From assembly GCF_000799075.1 (NCBI RefSeq), contig NZ_JTLI01000051.1:1-49411 (forward strand): a DNA stretch of 49,411 bases, in the 5' to 3' direction. How positions within the stretch are numbered: the stretch's first letter is position 1; each line of letters opens with the position of its first letter. Source of the stretch: Cetobacterium sp. ZOR0034. Its GTDB lineage: Bacteria; Fusobacteriota; Fusobacteriia; Fusobacteriales; Fusobacteriaceae. Below, one piece after another: positions 41,860-49,411 of this stretch. The notes beneath the pieces were generated by a model. That model was not told where the DNA came from and made no database searches. It was given only the letters and a program-made list of their open reading frames with translations. Position numbers and translations under genes: made by a program.

Positions 41860-43209
41860 CTAATCTCTCCAAACAACATCTTTCACATCAAACCATTTCT
41901 CTAGTGTAGGTACTTTTAAAGCATTATATATCGGATTTATAATTACCATTGGTTCGTGATCTTCTGAAACTCCTTCTATTCTTAAATACTCTCCACTAGA
42001 TACATATTGAGTCACAGTCAACTCTTTTCCTTTTCCAGTATGTATTACTTTTCCATTTTTTATGACTTTCCACATTAAACTTTGTGAAGAAAATACTTTA
42101 ATTAAAACTTCACCGTCTACTTCATCTCCTGGATAAATAACATCTCCATCATTTTCCATCCTCAATTTTATCTCTCCCACTCTAGAGATGTATGTTCTTC
42201 CCTTTTTTAAATTTTCCAAAATATTTTTAGTTGAATACTTTTCTAATCTAATATAATTTAATGGATCACCTAAAGTTATTCCATGATTATCACTTCCAGC
42301 GACTGCAAATATTTTATGTCCATCTTTCCACAACATATCTAAGGCCTCTAAAGCTTTTTTATCGTAGTATGAATTTCTATCGAGTGACGTTGGTGAATTT
42401 ATAACTTCTATAAAATCTAAATCTTTTAAATCTATATTATAAAATAATCCTAAACACATCTTTGAACTATTATGAAATGGATGATTTAATGAGATATATC
42501 CTCCCTGTTTTTTTACTTCTGCAAATATTTTTTTCAGAGATTCCTCTCTCTTTTCGTTCTCCTCTATAAAATCATAATAATCTATAAATTGTCTCAATCC
42601 AAAAAGATTAAAGTGACCTAAGTCATCTAACGTTAATTCTGTTGAAGGAATAATTGGTTTATCTAAATCAGGATATTTAGTCAATATACTGTTATGCTCT
42701 GTCGGAAATATAAAATCTATGCCCTTTTCTAAAATCTCTTTTTTTAAATCTTTTAATGTTATACTTCCATCAGAAACTGTTGTATGATTATGTAACTCTC
42801 CTGCATACCACTCTTTTATGTCTGGATAATGCTCTTTTAAACTAATCTTTTTCATATTTTCTTTTTTTATTAAATTTCCATTTTCAACTGCAACTTCAAG
42901 TTCAAACTCAGACTCAACCAAATATGGTTTTAGTAGTTTTATCTTCCATTCTCCTGGTGGAATATCTCCAGGAATACAACAATTTGATGTACTCTCCCAA
43001 TGTGTAGTCACATAATATTTCTTTTTAAAAGTTTTAAAAGATGTCAAAACTCTTGTTCTTCCTTCACTATCTTCTAAAGATATCAAAACATGTTGAAATG
43101 GTCCTTTAGTCAAATTTAGTGATATTCTATTTGTTCCCTCTGGAATTTCAAATTTATATTCTAATTTTTCAACTTTTTTATTATTATCAAATTTCCCCTT
43201 AAATATCAT
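41860..43209 (-). CDS. PHP-domain metallohydrolase (CehA/McbA-like)
   Basis: The 449-residue protein has an N-terminal beta-rich region (about 1-130) followed by a PHP domain with metal-binding motifs AGELHNHTTVSDG (about 137-149), FPTEHNS, SLNHPFHN and AVAGSDNHG, and a C-terminal beta domain. This layout matches the CehA/McbA family, named for carbamate hydrolysis but broad in substrates, including phosphoesters. It has no signal peptide, so it acts in the cytoplasm. A GGAGGAG site precedes its start. Function here is unknown. Confidence 0.82.
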   Translation of the reverse strand: MIFKGKFDNNKKVEKLEYKFEIPEGTNRISLNLTKGPFQHVLISLEDSEGRTRVLTSFKTFKKKYYVTTHWESTSNCCIPGDIPPGEWKIKLLKPYLVESEFELEVAVENGNLIKKENMKKISLKEHYPDIKEWYAGELHNHTTVSDGSITLKDLKKEILEKGIDFIFPTEHNSILTKYPDLDKPIIPSTELTLDDLGHFNLFGLRQFIDYYDFIEENEKREESLKKIFAEVKKQGGYISLNHPFHNSSKMCLGLFYNIDLKDLDFIEVINSPTSLDRNSYYDKKALEALDMLWKDGHKIFAVAGSDNHGITLGDPLNYIRLEKYSTKNILENLKKGRTYISRVGEIKLRMENDGDVIYPGDEVDGEVLIKVFSSQSLMWKVIKNGKVIHTGKGKELTVTQYVSSGEYLRIEGVSEDHEPMVIINPIYNALKVPTLEKWFDVKDVVWRD

Positions 43210-43463
43210 ATGTTTTCTCCTCCTAGTGTTATCATAAAATTATTGTAACAAAATGATGTTAAAATAAAATTAACTTCTCGTAAATTTAGAGTTAATTTGA
43301 TATATCCCTTCCAGTTTTGTTATTAAAAAAATTAATGATAGGATTGCTGAAGCCTTGAGTATTTTAAGCTCATACACATTTTTAAATAGAACAAAAATTT
43401 CCATTTTTGTGATTTTTATGTTATAATATTCACAGATGATTTTTTTACGAGAGGTGATTTTTA

Positions 43464-43967
43464 TTGAAGTTTAGATTTATCGCATTATTTTTTCTTTTAA
43501 CAATTTGTGTTTTCTCTCAAGAGAACAACTCTTCAAGCAAAATAAAAACTTACATAGAAAAACATACTAAAACTCAAGCAACTGCTACTAATATATATAA
43601 TAGTATTATGGAACACTCAAACAGTCATGATGTTGAACCTGAATTGATTGCTGCAATCATAAAAGTTGAAAGTGATTTTAAGCAAAGTACTGTATCACAT
43701 GTTGGTGCAACTGGACTTATGCAACTTATGCCTAAAACTGCTAAACTTATGAAGGTAAATCCAAATAATATCAATTCAAATATAAAAGGAGGAACTAAGT
43801 ATATTGCTTGGTGTCTAGAACAAAATAAGAATAATCTTACTTTAGCTTTAGCATCATATAATGCTGGTATTGGAAATGTTAAGAAATATAACGGCATTCC
43901 TCCGTTCAAAGAAACTCAAAACTATGTAAAAAGAGTGATGAAAGAATATAACTATTTGAAAGCATAA
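43464..43967 (+). CDS. Small lytic transglycosylase
   Basis: The 167-residue exported muramidase-like enzyme has a signal peptide (KFRFIALFFLLTICVFS) and an SLT domain with the catalytic Glu in AAIIKVESDF (near residue 71), SHVGATGLMQLMP, and LALASYNAGIGNVKKYNG, all hallmarks of family 1 lytic transglycosylases. It cleaves peptidoglycan glycan strands with formation of anhydro-muramic ends. The start codon is TTG with GAGAGGTGA upstream. A perfect -10 box TATAAT lies at 43422-43427 without a clear -35. The preceding 250 bp show no other feature. Confidence 0.92.
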   Translation: MKFRFIALFFLLTICVFSQENNSSSKIKTYIEKHTKTQATATNIYNSIMEHSNSHDVEPELIAAIIKVESDFKQSTVSHVGATGLMQLMPKTAKLMKVNPNNINSNIKGGTKYIAWCLEQNKNNLTLALASYNAGIGNVKKYNGIPPFKETQNYVKRVMKEYNYLKA

Positions 43968-43997
43968 AAACTTAAAATATTAAAAGAAAAAATACAA

Positions 43998-44049
43998 ACA
44001 AAAAGAAAAAACTGGTCGAATATAAATTTGACCAGTTTTTTCTTTTTGT
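43998..44049. terminator. Bidirectional terminator
   Basis: A perfect 20-bp inverted repeat (43998-44017 with 44030-44049) with a 12-nt loop and A/T runs separates the convergent transglycosylase (+) and oppA (-). Confidence 0.94.
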
Positions 44050-44060
44050 ACTAATTTCTC

Positions 44061-45710
44061 TTAATTCTCCACATATGCTTTTTTAAAGAAATATCCACCT
44101 AATGGTGATTTAATCCATCCTTTTGCTTTCGGATTAGCCACAACTACACTCGTATAGTAATATAATGGTATTACTGGCATATCTTCCATCAAAATATCTT
44201 CTGCTTTATGAAGTAAAGCTGTTCTTTTATCTGGATCACTTTCTTTTTGAGCATCTCTTACATATTTATCATATTCCAGATTAGAATATCCCGCATCGTT
44301 ATTTCCTCCGCCTGTTAACCATAAATCTAAGAAGTTCATAGGATCATTATAATCAGCTATCCACCCATGTCTTGCTATATCATAATTTTTATTACTTCTT
44401 GTTGTTTGGAACACTGCCCACTCCTCATTTTTTAACTCAACCTCTACACCTAAATTCTTTTTCCACATATCTTGAACAGCTTGAGCTACCATAGCATGAG
44501 CATCTCCTGTATTAAATGTAAATGTTATCTTCGGCATCGATTCTGGTGATGTATATCCCGCTTCAACTAGTAATTTTTGAGCTAACTCTATATCTCCTTC
44601 TGCTGGTAAATATTTACTATTCTCCGTAAAGTCTTTTCCATCAGTAGCTACAATTCCCTCTGGCACAAAACTTCTAGCTGGAAGTTGTCCACCTTTCATA
44701 ACTTGTTCTACAATAAGTTTTTTATTAATCGAAAGTGCTAGTGCTTTTCTAACTTTTGAGTCTCCTAAGAATTTAGTCACTTCTGGAGACGTTCCTGATC
44801 CCGATACATTCACTACATAAAAATATGTTCCTAAATAAGGATATACTTTCCCCTCTCCACTAGACAAAAGTGATGGTATCTCACTTGTTGGTGGTGAATC
44901 TATTATATCAATCTCTCCTGATTTGAACGCATTTAAATATGTTTTATCATCCACTATCATATCAAATCTTAACTCGTCTAATTTTACTTCTGATCTACCC
45001 CAATAGTTATCATTTGGAACTAAAACTATATTCTCTTTAGGATTCCAAGTTTTAATCTTAAATGGCCCATTTCCTATATATGTTTTAGCATCTATTGCCC
45101 AACTTGAATTATCTTTAACAATATCCTCTCTCAAAGGGAAATATGCAGGAAACGCTGTTAAAGATAGAAAATATGGTGTCGCATTTTCTAAAGTTACTTG
45201 TAATGTTCTATCGTCTATAGCTTTCACACCTAGTTCAGCTTCTCCAACTTCACCATTGTAAAATCTCTCTCCATTTTTTATATAAAATAGTTGATATGCA
45301 TATTCCATAGCTGTATCTGCTGTCAGTCCTCTTTTCCAAGAATACACAAAATCATTTGCTGTAACTAATTTTCCATCTGACCACTTTGCTCCTTCTCTTA
45401 TTTTAAATGTATAAACTAATCCGTCTGCTGATATATCTACAGATTCTGCCGCTGCTGGAACTGATTTCCCATCCTCTCCCTCTGCAAATAATCCTTCAAA
45501 CACATTTGAAGAAACTATCGATCCATCAACCGCTGTATTCAGTTGTGGATCTATTGTTTTTGGATCACTTCCTAAATTATATGATATTGCATTTTTTTTA
45601 GATGTCGTAGAATTTTCTGCTACTTTCTCTTCACTTTTCCCTCCACATGCTGCTAAAAATAAAACCATTGATGCTAATGCTAAATTTTTTCCATTTAATC
45701 TCCCTAACAT
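44061..45710 (-). CDS. oppA: Oligopeptide-binding lipoprotein OppA
   Basis: The 549-residue solute-binding protein has a lipoprotein signal with lipobox LAAC (Cys near residue 22) and family 5 features close to OppA: YNLGSDPKTIDPQLNTAVDG, KIREGAKWSDGKLVTANDFVYSW-like segment near 105, and NDYWGRSEVKLDELRF. It captures peptides in the periplasm or at the surface for the permease encoded upstream. It is the last gene of the opp operon, 33 bp after oppF, with GGAGGAG before the start. High expression is typical for this subunit. Confidence 0.94.
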   Translation of the reverse strand: MLGRLNGKNLALASMVLFLAACGGKSEEKVAENSTTSKKNAISYNLGSDPKTIDPQLNTAVDGSIVSSNVFEGLFAEGEDGKSVPAAAESVDISADGLVYTFKIREGAKWSDGKLVTANDFVYSWKRGLTADTAMEYAYQLFYIKNGERFYNGEVGEAELGVKAIDDRTLQVTLENATPYFLSLTAFPAYFPLREDIVKDNSSWAIDAKTYIGNGPFKIKTWNPKENIVLVPNDNYWGRSEVKLDELRFDMIVDDKTYLNAFKSGEIDIIDSPPTSEIPSLLSSGEGKVYPYLGTYFYVVNVSGSGTSPEVTKFLGDSKVRKALALSINKKLIVEQVMKGGQLPARSFVPEGIVATDGKDFTENSKYLPAEGDIELAQKLLVEAGYTSPESMPKITFTFNTGDAHAMVAQAVQDMWKKNLGVEVELKNEEWAVFQTTRSNKNYDIARHGWIADYNDPMNFLDLWLTGGGNNDAGYSNLEYDKYVRDAQKESDPDKRTALLHKAEDILMEDMPVIPLYYYTSVVVANPKAKGWIKSPLGGYFFKKAYVEN

Positions 45711-45743
45711 AAACTCCTCCTTTTAAAATTAGTATATGATAAA

Positions 45744-46724
45744 TTAAACTTTGTTATATAAATGACATGCAACTTTATGATTTTTCTCTACCTCTTTCAA
45801 TTCAGGTTCTATTGTTTGACACTTTTCAAATGCCTTTGGACAACGACTTTTAAATCTACATCCTCCACTTGGATTGATAGGAGTCGGTATATCCCCCTCT
45901 AATATTATTCTCTCTTTTTTTAACGATATATCTGGATCCGGTATTGGAATTGCTGAAAGTAATGCTTGAGTGTATGGATGCATAGGTTTATCATATACCC
46001 TATCACTATCTGATATTTCAACTAATTTTCCTAAATACATTATTCCAACTCTATCCGAAATATGTTTTACCATTGATAAATCATGAGCTATAAACAAATA
46101 AGTCAATCCCAATTTTTCTTGTAGTTCCTCTAAAGTATTTATAATCTGTGCTTGAATAGATACATCCAAAGCGGAAATTGGCTCATCACAAACAATAAAC
46201 TCGGGATTGCACGCTAATGCTCTAGCTATACCAACCCGTTGTCTTTGACCTCCTGAAAACTCATGTGGATATCTACTCATATGTGTAGCATTTAATCCTA
46301 CCAATTCTAAAGTTTCTAAAACTTTTCTTCCTCTTTCCTCTTTACTATAAAGATTGTGAATCTCCATGGGCTCTTTTATTATATCTCCTATAGTTTGTCT
46401 AGGATTAAGAGATGCATATGGATCTTGAAATATCATTTGAATTTTTCTTCTAAAATTCTTCATCTCTTGAAAATTTAAATTCGTTAAATTTTCTCCATCA
46501 TAAATTATATCTCCAGAAGTTGGTTCATATAATTTAACAATTGTTCTTCCTAAACTTGTTTTTCCACATCCAGATTCTCCAACTAAACCTAAAGTTTCCC
46601 CTTTTCTAATCTCTAAAGAAACTCCATCAACAGCTTTTAAAATCTTTCTCTTTTTTTCAAAAACACTATTTTTTATATTAAAATACTTACATAGATTTTT
46701 TATCTCTAATAAATTCTTCTCCAT
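45744..46724 (-). CDS. oppF: Oligopeptide ABC transporter ATPase OppF
   Basis: The 326-residue ATPase has Walker A GESGCGKT (49-56), signature [14 protein letters not shown], Walker [13 protein letters not shown] and the C-terminal oligopeptide extension ending in [15 protein letters not shown], whose cysteines bind an Fe-S cluster in characterised relatives. With OppD it powers peptide uptake through OppBC. It follows oppD by 13 bp. Confidence 0.95.
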   Translation of the reverse strand: MEKNLLEIKNLCKYFNIKNSVFEKKRKILKAVDGVSLEIRKGETLGLVGESGCGKTSLGRTIVKLYEPTSGDIIYDGENLTNLNFQEMKNFRRKIQMIFQDPYASLNPRQTIGDIIKEPMEIHNLYSKEERGRKVLETLELVGLNATHMSRYPHEFSGGQRQRVGIARALACNPEFIVCDEPISALDVSIQAQIINTLEELQEKLGLTYLFIAHDLSMVKHISDRVGIMYLGKLVEISDSDRVYDKPMHPYTQALLSAIPIPDPDISLKKERIILEGDIPTPINPSGGCRFKSRCPKAFEKCQTIEPELKEVEKNHKVACHLYNKV

Positions 46725-46737
46725 AACTTCCTCCCGA

Positions 46738-47730
46738 TTAATTTATTCCAACTTTAGGTGCGTCTTTATGATTTAACCAGCAAGCAGATCTATGATTTTC
46801 ATCTATCTCAAAAAATGGTGGCATATTATCCTTACACACTTTCATAGAATATTCACATCTTTGATAAAAAGGGCATCCCTTTGGCGGATTTAATAAATCT
46901 GGAGGTGTTCCCATTATAGGTTTTAACTTTTCTTTTCCCACCCTTTCTGGATTAGGTACACTTTTTAAAAGTCCTAAAGTATAAGGATGTTTCGTATTAT
47001 AAAATATATCTCTCGTCATACCTTGTTCAACAATAACTCCACCATACATAACATTGATACGATCGCACATCTCTGCAACCACTCCTAAGTCATGAGTAAT
47101 AAGAATGATTGATGTATCACTAGTTTTCTTTATTTTTCTCATTAAATCTAAAATCTGAGCTTGAATAGTTACATCTAAAGCTGTTGTCGGTTCATCTGCT
47201 ATTAGAAGCTCCGGGTTTGTTGCTAATGCCATTGCTATCATAACCCTTTGACGCATACCACCTGAAAACTCATGTGGATACTGCTTCATTCTAGTTCTCC
47301 CCATTGGTATTCCAACATCTTCTAACAACTGAACTCCTTTTTCAAACGCATCTTTTTTACTCATACCTTTATGTACAATCAAAGTCTCTGTTATCTGCTT
47401 TCCAATAGGAATTAAAAGATTTAACGATGTCATAGGATCTTGAAATATCATCGAAATTTTATCTCCTCTTATTGAGTTCATCTCTTTCTCCGTGAGTCTA
47501 TCAATTCTTTCATTATTGAAAGTAATCTCTCCCTCTTTTATTTCTCCATTCTCCTCTAAAAGTTTCATTATACTCATCATCGTTATACTTTTTCCACTTC
47601 CCGATTCACCAACTACTCCTAAAACTTCGCCTTTTAACAAATCAAAAGTAACTCCTCTTACCGCTTGAACCTCTCCATGATGCGTTGTAAATGATGTTTT
47701 CAAATTTTTAACTTCCAATAATTTTTTCAT
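46738..47730 (-). CDS. oppD: Oligopeptide ABC transporter ATPase OppD
   Basis: The 330-residue ATPase has Walker A GESGSGKS (41-48), signature [14 protein letters not shown], Walker [13 protein letters not shown], and the C-terminal [19 protein letters not shown] extension typical of Opp/Dpp ATPases, with clustered cysteines. It pairs with OppF. It starts 3 bp after the oppC stop codon. Confidence 0.95.
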   Translation of the reverse strand: MKKLLEVKNLKTSFTTHHGEVQAVRGVTFDLLKGEVLGVVGESGSGKSITMMSIMKLLEENGEIKEGEITFNNERIDRLTEKEMNSIRGDKISMIFQDPMTSLNLLIPIGKQITETLIVHKGMSKKDAFEKGVQLLEDVGIPMGRTRMKQYPHEFSGGMRQRVMIAMALATNPELLIADEPTTALDVTIQAQILDLMRKIKKTSDTSIILITHDLGVVAEMCDRINVMYGGVIVEQGMTRDIFYNTKHPYTLGLLKSVPNPERVGKEKLKPIMGTPPDLLNPPKGCPFYQRCEYSMKVCKDNMPPFFEIDENHRSACWLNHKDAPKVGIN

Positions 47731-47733
47731 ATT

Positions 47734-48648
47734 CTACCCCCTAACCTTCGGATCTAATGCATCTCTTAATCCATCACCTAAAAGATTAAAAGCTAATATC
47801 GTAAAACATATCGCCAAAGTTGGAAATATAAGTTGATATGGATAAAGTCTAAATCCTCCCAGTGCATCATTTGCCAAAGTTCCCCAAGATGCAGCTGGTG
47901 GAGTTATCCCAAGTCCAATAAAACTTAGAAATGCTTCTGTGAATATAGCCGATGGTATTTGTAATGTCAACGTCACTATTATTGAACTCATACTGTTTGG
48001 TAAAAGGTGTTTAAATAAAATTCTTCTATTTGAAGCTCCTAAAGTTCTAGCGGCTAAGATGTATTCCTGTTGTTTTAGTTGTAGAATTTCCCCTCTAACA
48101 ATTCTAGCCATTCCAATCCAATATGAAAGTGCTAAAGCTAGTACTATATTTAAAAAACCACCTTTTTCAAAAGTTACCATAATCAAAATTACATATATTG
48201 TCATAGGAATTGAGTATATTATATCCACAATTCTCATCATTATCATATCTATTCGGCCACCAAAATATCCTGAAATTCCACCATATAAGATTCCTATGAT
48301 TAGATTTAAAAAAGAAGCTATAAACGCAATTGCTAATGAATATCGTGCACCAAACATAACTCTTACAAATATATCTCTTCCCAATTGATCTGTTCCAAAG
48401 AGATGAGTCATACTTGGAAATTGATTAGTTTTTCCTAAATCTGTTTCAAAGATACTATAACTCGAAAGCATCGGAACAACAACTGCTAAGACTGTTATCA
48501 AAATAATAAAAATTAATCCAGCTATAGATAATTTATTTCCTTTTAATTTTCTCCATGCATCCTGTGCAAATGTAAAACTTTTCCTAGTTATTTCATCTTT
48601 TACCTTTTCACTTTCTAGAACAAAGGTAAAATCTAAATCGTTATTCAT
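47734..48648 (-). CDS. oppC: Oligopeptide ABC transporter permease OppC
   Basis: The 304-residue inner-membrane permease has an N-terminal extension, a first membrane helix near residue 40, FGTDQLGRDIFVRVMFGARYS near 88-108, and the EAA loop AARTLGASNRRILFKHLLPN near 198-217 that contacts the ATPases. These are hallmarks of OppC/DppC. It follows oppB by 9 bp. Confidence 0.95.
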   Translation of the reverse strand: MNNDLDFTFVLESEKVKDEITRKSFTFAQDAWRKLKGNKLSIAGLIFIILITVLAVVVPMLSSYSIFETDLGKTNQFPSMTHLFGTDQLGRDIFVRVMFGARYSLAIAFIASFLNLIIGILYGGISGYFGGRIDMIMMRIVDIIYSIPMTIYVILIMVTFEKGGFLNIVLALALSYWIGMARIVRGEILQLKQQEYILAARTLGASNRRILFKHLLPNSMSSIIVTLTLQIPSAIFTEAFLSFIGLGITPPAASWGTLANDALGGFRLYPYQLIFPTLAICFTILAFNLLGDGLRDALDPKVRG

Positions 48649-48657
48649 AAATGCCCC

Positions 48658-49411
48658 CTATTTATCAAGTTTAATTCTTGGATCTATAACTACATAAAGT
48701 AAATCTACAATTAAGTTACAAATCATTAAAAATGCACTATAAAAGATAGTTACACCTAAAATGACCGTATAATCTCTATTTGTTATAGTTGTTACAAATT
48801 CACTTCCTAATCCTGGAATTGCAAATATTTTCTCTATAACAAAACTTCCAGTTAAGATACCAGCTACTAAAGGTCCTACATAAGTTACAATTGGTATCAA
48901 TGTATTTCTAAGAGCGTGCTTTATAATAATTCTTCCTTTACTTAAACCTTTTGCTCTAGCTGTTCTAATATAATCTGATTTCATTACCTCAATCAATTTT
49001 GAACGTGTCAATCTAGCTATAAATGCGATTGAATATCCAGAAAGAGCAATACTCGGAAGAATATATGAATCCCATGTTTTTAATCCTACAATTGGTACCA
49101 TTTTTAATTTAACTCCAAAAATATACATCAGAAATACCCCTACAACAAAACTTGGAATAGTAACTCCTAAGGTCGAAAGCACCATACAAACAGAATCCGG
49201 CCATTTATTAAAATTTAACGCTGCTAAAATACCTAAAGATATTCCTACAGTCAAAGATATTAGTACTGCAACCAAACCTAATTTTGCAGATGTTGGAAAC
49301 GAATACCCAATAATCCAATTTACTGTTCTTCCTTCTCTCTTCATACTCGGTCCTAAATCTCCTTTAGTCAGGTCCTTTACATAAGAGATATACTGTTGAC
49401 TTAAAGGTTTA
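48658..49411 (-). CDS. oppB: Oligopeptide ABC transporter permease OppB, partial
   Basis: The frame stays open past the ATG at 49344 to the window edge: the 22 preceding codons read KPLSQQYISYVKDLTKGDLG and then PS, a typical OppB stretch. The true start therefore lies outside, with probably 50-60 residues missing. The visible 250 residues include the EAA loop ARAKGLSKGRIIIKHALRN and the C-terminal DYTVILGVTIFYSAFLMICN. It is the first visible gene of the opp operon, whose promoter is beyond the window. Confidence 0.93.
   Translation of the reverse strand, partial: KPLSQQYISYVKDLTKGDLGPSMKREGRTVNWIIGYSFPTSAKLGLVAVLISLTVGISLGILAALNFNKWPDSVCMVLSTLGVTIPSFVVGVFLMYIFGVKLKMVPIVGLKTWDSYILPSIALSGYSIAFIARLTRSKLIEVMKSDYIRTARAKGLSKGRIIIKHALRNTLIPIVTYVGPLVAGILTGSFVIEKIFAIPGLGSEFVTTITNRDYTVILGVTIFYSAFLMICNLIVDLLYVVIDPRIKLDK

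Noticed and set aside
47939-48388. 149-codon open frame opposite oppC
   Set aside because: It is a shadow of the reversed oppC codons and has no start signals.
1-49411. CRISPR array, tRNA/rRNA genes, insertion sequences, prophage or defence island
   Set aside because: No regularly spaced direct repeats, tRNA-like cloverleaves, transposase, integrase or defence genes were found. Flanks of the accessory-looking units show no target-site duplications.

Overview
The window is AT-rich bacterial DNA, with no rRNA, tRNA, insertion sequence, phage gene or CRISPR array visible. Low GC, strong TTGACA-N17 promoters, a EutV/EutW-controlled ethanolamine microcompartment locus and the general character of the proteins suggest a member of the Fusobacteriota (Cetobacterium/Fusobacterium-like). 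That assignment is inference; no phylogenetic marker is present.

Region 1 (1-3801): a membrane acyltransferase (+), then an AIM24-family protein, the Tag DNA glycosylase and an orphan PTS sugar permease (all -).

Region 2 (3885-19271, minus strand) is the centrepiece: a 20-gene ethanolamine utilisation operon, eutS-P-V-W-A-B-C-L-M2-M-pduT-like-E-T-pduL-eut_hyp-N-Q(N-part)-H-Q(cupin)-G. It encodes six kinds of shell protein, the B12-dependent ammonia-lyase and its reactivase, adenosyltransferase, aldehyde dehydrogenase, phosphotransacylase, alcohol dehydrogenase and transporter. A promoter and a leader terminator precede eutS. A terminator overlapped by a textbook EutV-type dual hairpin precedes eutA, so EutV/EutW probably gate the catalytic and shell genes by antitermination. 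EutQ is split in two, and several cargo proteins carry similar short amphipathic helices that look like encapsulation tags.

Region 3 (19309-21373, plus strand): a purine-type riboswitch with its own terminator controls a signal-peptide-bearing MTA/SAH nucleosidase and an unrecognised exported protein. This is the least explained unit of the window.

Region 4 (21386-27391, minus strand): an exported cyclophilin-like protein and a biotin operon, bioB-bioDA(fused)-bioF-bioG-bioC. A perfect 21-bp inverted repeat covers the bio -35 box and resembles a BirA operator.

Region 5 (27391-34650): a gltS glutamate symporter broken by an internal deletion, a secreted CAP protein, the ApbC/Mrp Fe-S carrier, a methyltransferase-HD hydrolase fusion followed by a D-aminoacylase, and an orphan peptide-binding lipoprotein.

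Region 6 (34711-43967): a basic amino-acid antiporter with an AdiA-like decarboxylase (acid resistance), an exported alkaline phosphatase behind four 11-bp-spaced repeats resembling a Pho box, an iron alcohol dehydrogenase, a PHP-type metallohydrolase and a small lytic transglycosylase.

Region 7 (43998-49411): an oligopeptide ABC transporter read oppB-C-D-F-A on the minus strand; oppB runs off the window end.
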